Shown in pieces: positions 23,679 to 36,832 of a stretch of 64,000 nucleotides of DNA. Made by a program: the position numbers and the translations under genes. Position 1 is the stretch's first letter. Every line of letters begins with the position of its first letter. Location: contig JBBDHG010000054.1 in NCBI GenBank assembly GCA_037951165.1, forward strand, positions 3,920,001 to 3,984,000. The letters are read 5' to 3'. Below the pieces are notes generated by a model. That model was given only the letters and a program-made list of their open reading frames with translations. It was not told the origin of the DNA and ran no database searches. This DNA comes from Lophius americanus (taxonomy: Eukaryota; Chordata; Actinopteri; Lophiiformes; Lophiidae).

Positions 23679-24019
23679 GTTGATAATTCACGTTCTCTAA
23701 ATTATCATTTAGTTTGCTTTATCTGTAGGAATTTAGAGGGCGTCTAATACAGTTATAACCTCTCAATGAGCCAAATTTTAGAAACTTCTACAAATTCTAC
23801 TGTAAATACTGGATATTCTACCCAAGCTTGTGTTATTACACGTTTATAACTCATGAATAAGCCATGTTTATTAATAAACTCGATCCTGTGTGATGTCTGC
23901 TTGAATTGCCCTCAACTTTTCACCTCAGACACATCCGGTGGCTTCACCTGTCAAGTTTTTTCCATTTTCCACATGTCTTGTAAGCATGTGTTGTGACACT
24001 CTGTGTGGTTGTCAGAATC

Positions 24020-24345
24020 AACATCTCACGTACAGCCAGCATGCGTTCAGTGGAGAGAGGCCTCTCTGAGTGTCATTTCATTTTTAGCAAAACCGAGGCA
24101 TCGCCAGATAAATGTCTGTCTCCCGTCAGCTGTCTGATCTCGCTGTGCTGCCGCATCAGATGTCTGCACAACAACTTTTTCGATTCATCGAACATTGCAG
24201 GCGCTCTGTAATGGCAGCCAAGCAAAAACAGCAATGTCTGTTTTCACACTTTGGAGAGTCCGGGCACAGCATGGATCTATTGGCAATTCAACAGCCAGTT
24301 ATGAGATAGTGAGTGAGTATTGATGAAGTGACATGTCAGAGCTGC
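24020..24345. promoter_or_regulatory. possible conserved non-coding element
   Basis: A repeat-free block with balanced composition and several E-boxes (CAGCTG, CAGATG). It contains GTAATGGCAGCCAAGCAAAA and the short inverted repeat TTCGATTCATCGAA. No coding signal. It has the texture of vertebrate developmental enhancers, but conservation is untested. Confidence 0.27.
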
Positions 24346-26336
24346 TCTGCTCATCTATCAACAAGCAGACAGTCAGTCGAAAATGTTTTTCATCTATTCA
24401 CTTTCAGCACTGACAGAAGCAGCACTCTTTTCTACTGATAAGTAAAGGGACACGTAACCGTACAACACGTTCACGTCACAGTAGTCACACACAGCCGGAA
24501 TCTAGATATTGACTTAGGGCCTCTTCCAGAGGGATACTGTCAAATGAGCCAGGCTTTTTCTGAATAATCCGACTTATTTTCAGTTGATTCAATTCCATAA
24601 ATAAAGTTCAACAGTCGTTAACTATGGCAACTTGTTGCTAGTAAGCCAGCCTGGCCTGGGAGAGATTCATTTCAAAGCTTTTTGTTGTGTTAATTGTCAC
24701 GTTAACTATTATGCTAAGAATCAGTTCTTGTTTCTATAGCGATGATCAAACATAAAAGTGATGGTTTTAATACTACATCTCCGGTTTGCTGCTTTATAAT
24801 TCCACTTTATAAAGTCTGAATACATGATAAATTTAAAGGTTTCTGTAATGATAAATGATATAAAATTTGCACGTGCATAGATGCTTAATTTTAAGGTGTG
24901 AAATATATATATGTCATAAAATATACATGTAAACAAAAATTACCCAAATAGAATACGATCTATATATTAATAGTTGATAGGAAAATTGAGAAAAATATTC
25001 TGACCATAAATCTAGTATATAGCATGAGAACCCATTTCTACTTGAAGGAAAGAGAAGGGAAAGAGATAAAGAAATATATTTTTTTAATGCTAGCCTAGAG
25101 TCAAATATCTATAAATGATAACATATTTATGACAGGGGATCGTTCTTTTTTTAAAAACACAAACTTCTTCTTTTTCTTTCAATTTGCGATTCCAAAATCC
25201 GTATCAAATTTATAAAACTGGTTTACGAACTAAAAACTGATAATATTACGACTACAGATGCATCTTTCTTATTATTTATTATAATAATATTTTAACGACT
25301 CGTTTTGTATCAATCTGTTCAAATTTGTTATAACATGTTCAATATCACACAAGAAATATTATTTAAGCATTGTAATTGTTTAATTGATCCAAACGTGATA
25401 TAAAATAAACTGACTCAAAATTAGCCCTTAAATAAAATTTTAAAAATCAATGAATAAGCTGTAAAAGCAACTTTCGTAGCATTTGAATCATTATGCCAAA
25501 TGTGTCACCATGGTTACTAATTGGTTTTAAATGAATGTGCCCCAATCCTCCAAGAGCTTATAAAGACAAAATCTACACTCACCATGCACAAACATCGCTG
25601 CTCTCTCTTTAAAGCTGGTCGATCGATCTGATCTATGGTCACTCTGAGAACAGTGGGCACACATATTCATATTCTTCTGCCATTTCAACCCGTCTCTAAC
25701 AAGTCTGATCACATGACATTGCATTGACCTTCATGGAACCACTTAAGTTCTGACTGTTTTTTTAATGATGAGTTCAGTTTACTCAAGTCAAGTGTTGGAC
25801 TTTATGGAGGAGGCTCTGGTGTTGGAAGTGTAAACTGGATCATTCATGCATTTCATATTTGGTCATTTTCTTGCATGAAGCTTTAAATTATCACCGTAAT
25901 GTTGGCACCACATATTGTTTTAATCAGTCATCAGCCGTCATATACAACCCAGAGTGAGAAATAGGATTGTCGAAAGTTTATTCATTGGGTTTGGGTTTCA
26001 ATTTCAACACATCCTTGTCCATGCATATACAACACTGTGTTGTTTCCCATCAAGTTCTGAGTCACTATAAATAGATTAATGGGTTTATTTCTGGCCCTAC
26101 TCCTCAACCAGATTGATCGAAAAAAAAAGAAAAAAAATGCTGAGAACTATCCCGACTGATCCCCGGTTCAGTCTCAGCTGCTTTGAATATGTTAATGAAC
26201 TCATACCTGCATCTGCGTGTGAGTCTTCGACCTTGCGATGGTAACCTTGGTCTTTTTATTGTTTGTGTATTCCATCTTAATCAGGTCTGCAGGATGTGAG
26301 GCTTTACTGCTCCCCTGGGATCTGCAAGTGCTTGTC

Positions 26337-26384
<48 letters not shown>

Positions 26385-26409
26385 TGTGTGCGTGTGTGTG
26401 TGTGTGTGA
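26337..26409. repeat. TG microsatellite
   Basis: About 73 bp of TG with TTTG and CG interruptions. A CA-rich stretch with ACGCGCGCACGCG lies at 26548-26600. Confidence 0.94.
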
Positions 26410-28940
26410 GAGAGCGAATAAGTGCACAACATAAGTGTGACAGACACGTCTGTCAATATATACAGGTCATTAGTAAACCAGAAGTGAGCAGAGGTGAGGA
26501 AAGGAAGACAAAGAGCTTACCAAAGCAGAATCCTCACTCACTGCAACACACACGCACACACACGCGCGCACGCGTGCTCACACACAATACACACACATCC
26601 ATTGTGTTCAAGTTAACATATGCTTCAACTTGTTCAGTGCATTTATCCCGTTAAACCAATCCGTCACCAGCCAGTCATCTATTCAGAAATCCTTCTGTCT
26701 TCACACGTCCATTAGGCCGACCTTTCTGGAGTTTTTCAAATGTATGTGCATTTTGCAATTTTGCAGCGGAGGGGGTGGGGGGCTGGCTGTGTCTCAACTC
26801 TGGGACTGTGTAACTGTCAGAACGGTCTGGAGTGGATCAAAGAAACATCATCAGAGTCCAGTTTTTACAAAAAAAGATCAACCATTTGGAATGAATGGCT
26901 GTGAAAAGGCTCCACTGGAGTTTTCTGTTAGCTACACACCCATTAGGTCTTCACCCTTCTATCTCCCTCCTGTCCTGCACACTTGGAACAGAACTCCCTG
27001 AGATATCCTGTTGGACCAACCTTAGCTGCCTTAAACTATATGGGTCTTGTACATTAAACACAGCGTGTCGGAATCAGTTGTAATATTCTTTTAACATGAC
27101 AACAAGTAATTAGCACAAGGCAAAAATCAAACAGACTGGTAAACAAGTAGAGTTAGAATACTAAGTTCAATCAAGCAAAAAAACTTTCGCTGTCGAGATG
27201 GGCCATGAAACGAGAGAGAGACATACTTCCTGGTTGGGCCTTGGCTTTAAAGGCCAGACCTCCAGGTTGACCAATGAATGCCCACAGGTTTGGATTATAG
27301 AGAAAAAGAGGGTGTCGGGCTTTGCAGCTAAATAACAGGACCCAAATGTGAGACACAAACTCATGAGAAGGTTTACTTTTGACTTTATGTGGAATTAATC
27401 TTAACTTTGGCAGGAGAGAGTTGGTGGTAACGCTGAAGTCTCTGAGCTTTGAGGTTGGGCTAACTCTGATGACTAACCTGGCTGGCTGATGTATCCAGTG
27501 GCGGCGCATGGATTGTACGATTGGTGGTTTGGCTCAACCAGTAGGGGAAGGATGGCAGACCCTCAATGGATGTGGAGCATGACGAAAAAGCTGATTAGTC
27601 ACACGGAAATAACTCACCAGCATATCATAAACTTGAGCCTGAACGTGAGAACTAGCGCTGAAGATGACTGAATAATCCAGCCAAGAGTTGTTTGGACACA
27701 GGAGATCTTGATTGTAAATGGATGACATGCACAGACGACCTTTCTCTTGAACCCCCTGACCTCTGACTTCACAAGCAATAATCTGGCATTCTTTTGGGCT
27801 CAGTATTTTAATACTGTCTGTAAAGTGAAGGTACCGTCAGGTCAGAGAGGTGAAGCTGTGCCGAAAAAAAGAAATCAAGGGTTAGGGCCCATGCTGGCAG
27901 GATTCCAGACCCCTCAACTGTAAGGATATGAAGCATTTAAGACTCCCTTCAGTCTCTGCTAGAACAGGTTCCATGACTGAACACAAAACAAAGTATACCG
28001 TGTGAAGAGAAGTCATTTCTTTTCCTCTGCTGCTGTGGATGAGCCGCTGATGTTCACGAGAGTTCCCTCTCTCTGAAATGATCCATGGACTCAGACGACA
28101 CGCATCCTTGACTTAGCCTCCACCCAGGATTGATAGAGATAGAGGAAGCGCTCCTTGCACTCCTTTACTGGGTGCTCTAGTCGTCCCTATCCGTCTTCAA
28201 GAAGCAGAGTGGTGACATTTACCTTCAGTAAGGACAGTTGAATCGGAGATGGTGCCTGATGGAACGACATGCCCTCTGAAGTGAACAGGATGTGTGCGTC
28301 TGTGAGAGATGACAGCAGTCGTTTAATCTGTGAGATATGCACTACTGTGGTGAATGCATATGACTGCGCGTCAGTTTGTGTGTGCTGATTAAAGGCGGTC
28401 AGGCCTCAGTGAGCTCGCCTTTAGTTGTCCCCGCGCCGTGAATGCCAAACACAACAGAGCATGCCCAGAGCAGCCAAGCATGGAGACGGCGCAGCCAGAC
28501 CTCACTGGACAAACTTTAAGCTCGGCAGCTGTGTCAGTGTTTGTTTTCCCACTTCTGTGTTTACCTTTATGTGTTATTCGGACCAGATAAGGATTTATTC
28601 AGACTGAATAGTCTATTCTTTATCTCCCCAAACCATTTTCAGGCATCCAGTAGAACACTGAATGTGTGAGTGTGTGTGTGTGTCTGTGTGTGTATGTTTG
28701 GGTGAGTGTGAAAGTTTACGTCCTGCTTCAGAGGCTCTCTTCAGGGATCGTCAGATAAATTCCTCTCAGTTATTCTGGTATTCAAATGGTAAAGTTGCAT
28801 GTGAAATTTCACAATAAGTACAGTTTTACAAGACGTTTGGAGAGGGAAACTAAAATGTATATTTGATTCAGCATTATTAGTGGAGTAACCAAACTCCAAA
28901 CTATGTTTTGTGTGCAAACTTTCTTAAAAGTCTGATTCTA

Positions 28941-29105
28941 CACTGTAAAATGTAATATGTTGGCTTGACTTAAAAAAACAAGTGTCAGGAAACAGATTGA
29001 TTCAACATTACAAAGTAGATTTGATTGTTAAATTGAAGTTCTTGAAGGTAAATGTAATTTCTTCAGTTCCAACAACTTAACTTTTAACACGTGTTATTTT
29101 ACATT
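28941..29105. mobile_element. possible CACTGTAAAA-type MITE
   Basis: It begins CACTGTAAAATGTAA, followed by TTGGCTTGACTTAAAAAAAC and ends near GTTATTTTACATTC. CACTGTAAAA tips with a GTTGACTTA-like body are typical of a common fish non-autonomous DNA transposon. The ends here are not clean. Confidence 0.4.
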
Positions 29106-29205
29106 CTTCACTATGATATGTTTTCAGGGAATTCTAAAATGATGTTTCCCCCTCAGATATCGCAGCGTAATGCTTATGAAAGTGTGATCTGTTTGTCTTT
29201 CAGTT

Positions 29206-29782
29206 TACACTGATCCGCCATAACATTATAACCACTGACAGGTGCGGTGGAAAACATCGATTATCTCATTAGGGCCTCCATCAGTGCCTGGGATACATTA
29301 GGCAGCAAGTGAACAGGAAGCAGGAAAAGTGGGTGAGCGTAAGAATCTGAGCGACTTTAAAAAAGGGCCAAATTGTAATGGCAAGATGACAGAGTCAGCA
29401 CAATTCCAGAACCGCATGGCTTGGTGGGTGTTCCCGGTCTGCAGTGGTTAGTACCTACTAAAAGTGGTCTAAGGAAGGACAACTGGTGGACATGTGATAA
29501 GGTCATGGGCACCCAAGGCTCATTTATGTGCCTTCCCACAGAGGAGCTATTGTAGCAAAATTGTTGAAAATGTTAAGGCTGGTTCTGATACAAAGGTCCA
29601 AATATTTATATAGTCAACGAAGTCCCTAGATCTTAATCCAGCCCAGCCTCGGATTTGTGCTGGACAAACAAGTCCAAACCACGGAAACCATACCTCCCAA
29701 CTTAAAGGACTTAAAGGATCTGCTGCCAAGGCCTTTGGTACCACAGCACACCTTCAGAGATCTGCTGGAGGTCATGTCTGAG
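29206..29782 (+). pseudogene. Tc1-like transposon, internally deleted
   Basis: The left end TACACTGATCCGCCATAACA is the terminal repeat of a widespread Tc1-like family. GGGCCAAATTGTAATGGCAA and GTTCCCGGTCTGCAGTGGTT encode the transposase N-terminus. A jump near 29615 leads directly to its C-terminal part, where LKDLLPRPLVPQHTFRDLLE is readable. The catalytic middle is missing and the right end runs into a TC array. It is not functional. Confidence 0.85.
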
Positions 29783-29788
29783 TGGCGC

Positions 29789-29791
29789 ATG

Positions 29792-29823
<32 letters not shown>

Positions 29824-29837
29824 TTTCTCTCTCTCCG
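29789..29837. repeat. TC-rich array
   Basis: TCTC and TTTC units replacing the right end of the Tc1-like element. Confidence 0.93.
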
Positions 29838-29960
29838 TCTTCGTATAAATCTTTCCTCATGAATGGCTAAAATAAAGAGTCACTTACACCAGGACAAAGG
29901 ATCCAACCTTTAAAGGTTGAGAGATACTGTAGAGATGAGCACTGACCTTTCCTACAAATT

Positions 29961-29961
<1 letters not shown>

Positions 29962-30006
<45 letters not shown>
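29962..30006. repeat. C11 run plus TC microsatellite
   Basis: Eleven C followed by 34 bp of TC, strictly pyrimidine on one strand, so triplex-prone. Confidence 0.96.
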
Positions 30007-30010
<4 letters not shown>

Positions 30011-30164
30011 ACTCTCTCTTTCTCTCACACGCACAAATATGCATGGAAGGTCAGGAGCACCGCAAAGACGTACCGAAAATAAAAAAGGCAGGCAGCAGTG
30101 TCCAACCAGATTACCGTACTCATCATCCACAGATTCCCCACCTCCTCTGATTCATTTGCCTTCA

Positions 30165-30440
30165 TCTCTCCCTGCTCAAATGGATGGCACCAGGCATTTG
30201 TCAAGGTGAGCGTAGCGCGGCCAACGCCTGGCGATACAACCAACCAATTTTCCCATTTCTTCCGCTCTGATAGTCTTTCGCTATTAGGTGTTCAATTTCA
30301 TCACTTGGAGGCGATGCCAAAGTGCAGAACCTCACGGAATGTTAGAGAAATGTCACTGATTAATTGACGGCCTCTGCGGTAACCCCCGTCCTGATCCTCC
30401 ACTCCTCTGACGGGCTTTTCTGGTGCTGCTATATTCATGT
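30165..30440. promoter_or_regulatory. possible conserved non-coding element
   Basis: A repeat-free, balanced block directly after the Tc1/TC debris. It includes CAAATGGATGGCACCAGGCA, GTCACTGATTAATTGACGG (homeodomain-like) and CGCTATTAGG. It has no frame with coding character. Confidence 0.28.
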
Positions 30441-30739
30441 GTGGCCTTTCACTTAAACACGGGCGTCAGTTCTTGTCCTGCACCTGTTACCTGATTTATT
30501 TTTAAGAATGTTATAATATGATAGGCAGGTCAGCCGCCAGGTTTTATCTGAAATACTTGGATTGTGACGTTTGATTCTTTAAAAGTAATTCGGAATTTTG
30601 TTTCACGTGACTTCAAGACCCTTGCAGAGACTATCCAAACTACCATTCTCAGGAAGCACTGATGCATTCTGGTAATATTTGGCTAATATCAGCATTCCAC
30701 GGTAAATAAGTCCAAGATTTTGCCAGCTCACCGTTTTCG

Positions 30740-30970
30740 CTACCGTGAGTGTGTGTGTGTCAGTTAAAGTGGGGTTGAGGTTGACAGCTCAACTCCGGGG
30801 GTAATTGAGGTGCGTGGTATTGATGAGACCCCGACTCTAATGAGCTTTAGCCAATTAATCCATCTATTTCCATGTAAATGGATCCAGAAAGGTTACTGGC
30901 TGTGACTGCCATCTGCATGCACTTACCATGCTAATGTCGTGCTGAGTGACACATCCACTCTCAACATGCA
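30740..30970. promoter_or_regulatory. possible conserved non-coding element
   Basis: Dense developmental-type motifs: GTAATTGAG, CCAATTAATCC, ATGTAAATG, CATCTGCATGCA and the octamer-like ATGCTAATG. They lie in repeat-free sequence next to the block at 30165, and the two may form one cluster. This is inference from motifs. Confidence 0.3.
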
Positions 30971-32080
30971 GGGATTTAGGGGCTGAGGGACGAGAAGACG
31001 GGGAGAGGGAGACGTGACTGCTTGATCACTGATGGATTGCGCTGCATCCCATTATCAACAAAATAAGGTGTTCGTCCTATACATTTATCACAGGTGTGCG
31101 CCGAGATAAATTATGCAGCAAACAGCTACAATCCAGTGTGTTGATCATCCCCCCCTCAGATCTCTGCACTTTTATCTCTTCAGAGTGACGATATCAATAA
31201 TACAACCCTTATCGACTCTTTGACCAATACTCATCTGAGGGACAAAAAAATAAAGATATTAACCCACAAGTAACCATTCAATGTAAAATCTCATTACACC
31301 AACAAGTGGCCATGTAGAAGAAATGACAGTAAATTATAGCAAAAAAAATATCGACTATAAAGCTCTTAAAAATTAAATAGAATGACAGTTGAATACAAAA
31401 ATGACCTTCAAATCAACAACATTTCATAAATATATACCTTTTCTGTTGAAATGAAGGGATGTTCTTGCTCATTGGTTGAACGTTTTTATTACTGTAATTT
31501 TTAATGTATATAAAAGAAAAAAATCTGTATTTTAGACAGAATGATACTTTAATCTCTTAATTTATTGGTAGCATGCAAACAGAACCTCTGAATTGTGCAC
31601 AGGGTGGTAGAAATGGGTTTGACTTGGGATGTGTTCAAATAACTTACATTGTCAACTCAAAAATCAGATTTTTGCTGAGAAGTGTTTTGTTCTTGACGTT
31701 TTTCAGATTTCCTATAAAAATCCCAAATATATAACGATCCAACAAAATCAACAGAATCTACATGTGCGGGGCATTTTTTCCTTCTCAGGGTAATGGAAAG
31801 TTCTTAACTACATTGGATTCCAGCCTTACAGCAATTATGCTGCACCTGTGAGGATTCTCTAGAGAAGAATAGCTCTTTCTGTATTTGCAGAAAAATGTGC
31901 TCTGTATAGTCTTTCAACTAAAACAATGTAATGACGCAGAGTTCTGCTCTCTGGCTGCTAACTGACTGGGGTTCAGTGTTAATTACAAGTGTGTTCAGCT
32001 GAACTCAAATACCCACTAAATTGTCCCCAGGTGGGCAAAGAATAGGCTATCTTCATTTCTCATAGCTGCGGTTATTAGCT

Positions 32081-32126
32081 AATCACGTGTGTGTTTGTGT
32101 GTGTGTGTGTGGGTGTGTGTGTGTGT
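32081..32126. repeat. TG microsatellite
   Basis: TG with TTTG and GGG interruptions. A second short TG run lies at 32241-32263. Confidence 0.9.
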
Positions 32127-33007
32127 TCTTTACTTGGACTCACTCATCCAGCTGGCATGCAGTGTGTCTGGGTGCATCTTGGGGCTGTTTGCATGTGAAT
32201 CTGCTGCTTCAAAGAGCTTCGTTAGCTTTGTCTGCATTGTTTTTGTGTGTGTGTGTGTATGTGTTTTTTTTTTTCATTCATGCAACACAAGACCAGAATT
32301 GGCAAATGTGAAAACATGCAACTTCCAAAGCCAACCGTTCTGTTAAGTGAGATGTGTTGCGTTATAATGATGCCATCTATCACTGCCTTCATCTTTCCAT
32401 TTCTTTGTCCCGTAACTCTCCATCATGGCCTCTGTGGCCTCATTAATTTATCCTGGACTATTTATGGGCCTATAAAAACAACAAGGAAAGAGAAGAAGGG
32501 CTTTTGCTGGCACGACAGATGCTTCCAGTGCATGGGAAAGATGAGGAAGCCCGTTGAGTTAGATGGAACATACCAAATCATTCACTTAATTGCACTAGAT
32601 TATCAACATATGCTTAAAATTTGAGGATGTTTTCAAATATGTAATATGCGACTATTTTCTAATGTCTGCAATATCTAAGAAAATACATACAAACTTGGTT
32701 TCAGCTCCCCGTGAGGAATGTCTTTTCGCCTTGGTTATTGTGGTCGCGTTCAAAGACACAACAACAACAACAACAGAGCTTCTCCCTGCATTCAAAGCAG
32801 TCTGGAAGTCTGGAAATGTCATAAATCCCCGAAAATGCCGTGACCAAATTCATAACAACTATCAAAAATAATGAAAGTGTTATATGGTTTGTGGTCACAT
32901 GACCCTGGTTTTTTCTCGCAGTAGCAAGTAGTGGAATGGCTGGAGAGGTGGATGGAATGAATGATGATTTTTTTGGGGGGGAGGGGAATTTTGGCCTTAT
33001 GTCTTTT

Positions 33008-33096
33008 TTTTGAGAGAATGGGGAAAGGACATGTAGCAAAAGGACCACAGGAAGTGAATGTTAGAGGACTCAGCCGCCGTACATGGGTCGGGCTGT
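33008..33096 (-). repeat. fragment of tRNA-headed repeat
   Basis: GACATGTAGCAAAAGGACCA followed by GGACTCAGCCGCCGTACATG resembles the middle of the repeat at 40250-40408. The tRNA-like end is missing. Confidence 0.5.
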
Positions 33097-33403
33097 TCAG
33101 GTCAAGTTTGATGGGTAATATCAGTCGTCGTACACTTAAGATCCCACTGTGAGGGGATGAATGCATTACACGAGGCTTATACCTTCATTCAGTTGGAGAA
33201 TCAGAAAGAATGCTGTTCTCAGCTGAACTGTCAGTATAAGAATAAGAAAAAAAAGGTTGCTATTGTTATATTTGGCACTATTAACTTAGAAGATATTGGA
33301 AGGAATACCCACTCAAAAATAGTTTTGTTTTTTATTATACAATATTTATAAACGCAGTCATTTTTCTTTTCCCAGGAAAAAGTCTAAATATCTTGAAAAA
33401 GGT

Positions 33404-33590
33404 AAATGTTACATCTAATTGTTAAATCTAAATGTTTACTCTACATATAAATGTTGTATTTAAATATAAATGTTGTATCTAAATATAAATGTTGTATATA
33501 AATGTAAATAATGAATCTAAATTTAAAGTTCAAATCTAAATGCTGAATCATTTAATGTTGAAATTAAATGTTAAATTTAACTCGACATGT
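33404..33590. repeat. imperfect ~18-bp minisatellite
   Basis: About ten diverged units of the form TAAATATAAATGTTGTATC (variants AAATCTAAATGTT and AAATTAAATGTTAAAT). It is AT-rich and non-coding. Confidence 0.8.
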
Positions 33591-33879
33591 TACATTAGCG
33601 TAGCTGCTGAAGATAAATAAGTATGGCTCTCTATCTAATAGAATATATTATACTGATATAAGTCTTATTTGAGCTCTGGTTTCCCTCACCAGCTGTTGGA
33701 CTCCTCCTACGGTCAGATTGTTTGTCGAGGCTTGAGGACTTGCGTGACTCTTGTCGGACGGGGAACCATTCTAACCTGCGGCTGCTGTGTGTGAAGAGAA
33801 TGCCACACACACACAATAGACCAGTCTATATGGGGTGGTAGCGTACGCCTTTTGATTCTTTTAGCCACACAAAACATGG

Positions 33880-34345
33880 GGGCCACATGCATGAGACTGC
33901 ATGGAGCTCAGGGTCCCGCTCTATGGAAGGCTGGCTCCTCTGTGTGAGCACCAGGGGATCGGAGAAAATGAGCAACAGCACAGGGTTCTGTTGAAGGTTC
34001 ACATATATATTTATTGTAATTTTCAGGGGAGACCCAAGAGCGTCATCATGACAAAGAGAGGAAACCAGCTTTCTTTTTAATGATGTGCTGCTCTTGGTGG
34101 CTGTTATTTGGGAGAGTGGGAGTTATCACCCTGCTGCAGAGTGAAATACCATGTGTGCGCCCAGCGGGTGAACATTCCTGCTGGCCCCATGATTTCCTAA
34201 GGTCATTCATGCAGTCTTCATGCCCACTGTAATGGCATTGTCCAGGGGCTCAACCGCCCTGCGAGGCCCACCATGCTTCAGCCTCCCTGACAGCTCCGGC
34301 CATCAGCTGCCTGTCAACTTTTCCATGGCTGTGGTGGTTGATGGG
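33880..34345. promoter_or_regulatory. possible conserved non-coding element
   Basis: A long repeat-free block, more GC-rich than its surroundings. It has CAGCTG and CACATG E-boxes, ATTTATTGTAATTTTCAG and CATTCCTGCTGGCCCCATGA. No open frame of note. Among the non-coding blocks of intron 3 this is one of the most enhancer-like by eye. Confidence 0.3.
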
Positions 34346-35059
34346 AAAGTAGGAGGGGTCAAAAAAGGATGAGGTCTGGGCCTAGTGCCATATTCAGGTC
34401 AGTGGACAGACCTATTATTTACATATAACCTAATGGCAGAGAAAATATGTGCCCAACCATGAACTTGTTGGAAATGTCCTGCTGATACAGTCAGTCTGCT
34501 TTTCACACAGTTTGCTTTAGCATTCACAGCGTCCGGCACTGAGAGTTGCATTATTTCCTTTGGCCAGCTTTGCACGGAGATTCTATAGCAAAGTGACCAT
34601 CGTGCAACAAAAAAAAAACTCTACTTCAATCACGTGTTGGGATAAATTATCTCTTTTAAGTTGTAAAAACACATGAGTGATGCTCCCCGGGCGTCGAGAA
34701 CTGGAACGGATGATAAAAAATGACTCTTCTGCGTTGTGTGAGGATGTGAGGATGTATAAAATGAGAGCAGGAGGGGTGCCATCTGACACCACACTACCAC
34801 ACAAATGAAAAGTATGCAACTGAAAGCCCCCCGCCTCCAAACCCCATACCTCCTTTTATGTTTTCTCACCGCGTTTTGTGCGTGCAAAAGGAGCAGTTCA
34901 TCATTATTCAAGGACGGAGCTGATTAAAGGTGATTAAGCCTTTCCCATCCATCACTATCGCCTTTCAGCCTGTCAGTGGCCCCCAGTGTAGAAGGGGACA
35001 CCGGTGTATGTGTGTGTGTCTGCATCCGTGCGAGAGAGGAAGAGAGCCTTTCCAGATAT

Positions 35060-35345
35060 GTGTTGTTACAAATATTAGCGATTACTGTAATTGCAAATAA
35101 TTTCTCCAATAGAAACGGCAAATGCTAAAATAATAGACAAAAGCGTAGAGACTATTATGTGCCACGGTGGTCCATTCTTAACTGGAGCAACTATGATGAA
35201 TGTTCACTCTCTCCCATGATGAATGGCAGCGAGATCCTTTCTTGCTCTGGCCCTTTCTCAGAATGCTTTCTCGACATTAATGCTAACAAATGGCGCAAAA
35301 AATGTGAGGCTAATTTTCCCGAGCAGGAGTTCATGGATTTGGTTT
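35060..35345. promoter_or_regulatory. possible conserved non-coding element
   Basis: Contains TATTAGCGATTACTGTAATT, then GCAAATAATTTCTCC (POU/homeodomain-like), GACATTAATGCTAAC and GTGAGGCTAATTTTCC in repeat-free sequence. The overlapping frames of about 60-87 codons show no known domain. Confidence 0.25.
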
Positions 35346-36776
35346 GACCGATTCTTATTGACAATTAGACTTTGGAAGAAGTGTGGGAAGAGGAAAGTTC
35401 CCATTGTTTTGACAATAAAGGTTTTAAAAAGAAATTCAAAAAGTGCTCTGACATGTTTGAAGTGGAAACAGGAAAGTCTAATGTAAGAAAAAGGCATAAG
35501 TAAAGGAAATTACAAAGATATAAAGCCAAAAAAATGCATGATGTATACAGACATCGTAAAAAGGAGAAGAGAAAAACACACAAGATGCACAGCAGATGGT
35601 GTAAAACCATCAGAATAACAGATAAATAACAGTCAAGTATAAAAATGGGAACGGTGGCTGTAAATCAATAAAAGGAGCCAAATTGGAAACAATGAAATTA
35701 AAAGGGAATAACCAAAATGAAAGATAGTAAAGAAAAAATAAAGCGAAGGCGCCCCACAAGAATAAAAGGACGGAAGATGAATGAGGAGGAAATCACATAG
35801 AAACAAGTCTTTAAAATGTATTTTAAGAAGTGACTTGAGGGAGGTCACGGATTCAGCGAGACGTTTCTCCTAGGTGACGTCGATCAAAAAACAGGATCAA
35901 TCAATCTGACTGAATAAATATGGTCAGCCTCAGCTGTGAGCCTCAAGAGACCCTTGGAGCCTCACATCTTTACAAAGTCATCAGTAGAATTATAAAAATC
36001 AACAGTAAGAGTGCAGCAGAGGGCATGATGAGATCTTTTAAAACTAGGAAGAAGCCAAACGGCTACATTTTAAAACAGATGGAGGCGAGAAAGTGATTTT
36101 TTATATGTATCCAGAGATGAAGGCAGGTATTTAATTCCAGTCTGGAGAAGATGAAAGTTTTGATGCTTCTTTTTCTTTTTTTTTCATCAAACAGAGCTTG
36201 ATGGGATGGGTTCAGTGCAGACACAACCTTTTAGATGTGATTTAATTAAGGATGCCAAACAGACACATAGAATTTGAATGCCTCCTTAGGCGCGTAAAGA
36301 ATCTTCTTAAGCAAGATTTGGGTTCTCCCATAGGAAACTTCAACTCTGTACGAGCTGCAGAGGGATGGAACGGTGTCGGACTCACTGCTTGTTTTACAGC
36401 GTGTTGAGTGAAGTTCCACCGTCTGTGGTCAGGAGAGGCCCGGTGTGGACGACACACACCGGACACTATCTGATTTCCATTAAAAGACAAGTATTGTTGG
36501 ATAGTGCATGTCAGCTTATTTTGTGCTGCACAAAAGAAATCACTTATTTGGTCAGGGTCTGGTGTGCTTGTGTGTATACTATGTGTGTGTGTGTGTGTGT
36601 GTGTGTAATGGACGTTTCACACGGAACCTTGGAAGCTTGTATCAAGCACAAACTGTGTTGCTGCCTCAGTACTCATGAAACAATAGCTTTATCTGTATGA
36701 CTTACTCAATACAAACACTCACTGTCTCCAGATCTAATGAATGAAGCGTTCTCAATGTGTGTGTGCGTGTGTGTGT

Positions 36777-36778
<2 letters not shown>

Positions 36779-36829
<51 letters not shown>
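36779..36829. repeat. TG microsatellite
   Basis: 51 bp of TG. A shorter one lies at 36582-36606. Confidence 0.95.

Positions 36830-36832
<3 letters not shown>

Noticed and set aside
32701..33166. Two overlapping 115-codon minus-strand frames
   Set aside because: No domain or splice context; part covers a SINE-like fragment and low-complexity T/G runs.
35860..36240. Suspected LINE 5' region
   Set aside because: It has the feel of a decayed retroelement, but no ordered words or protein signature could be named.
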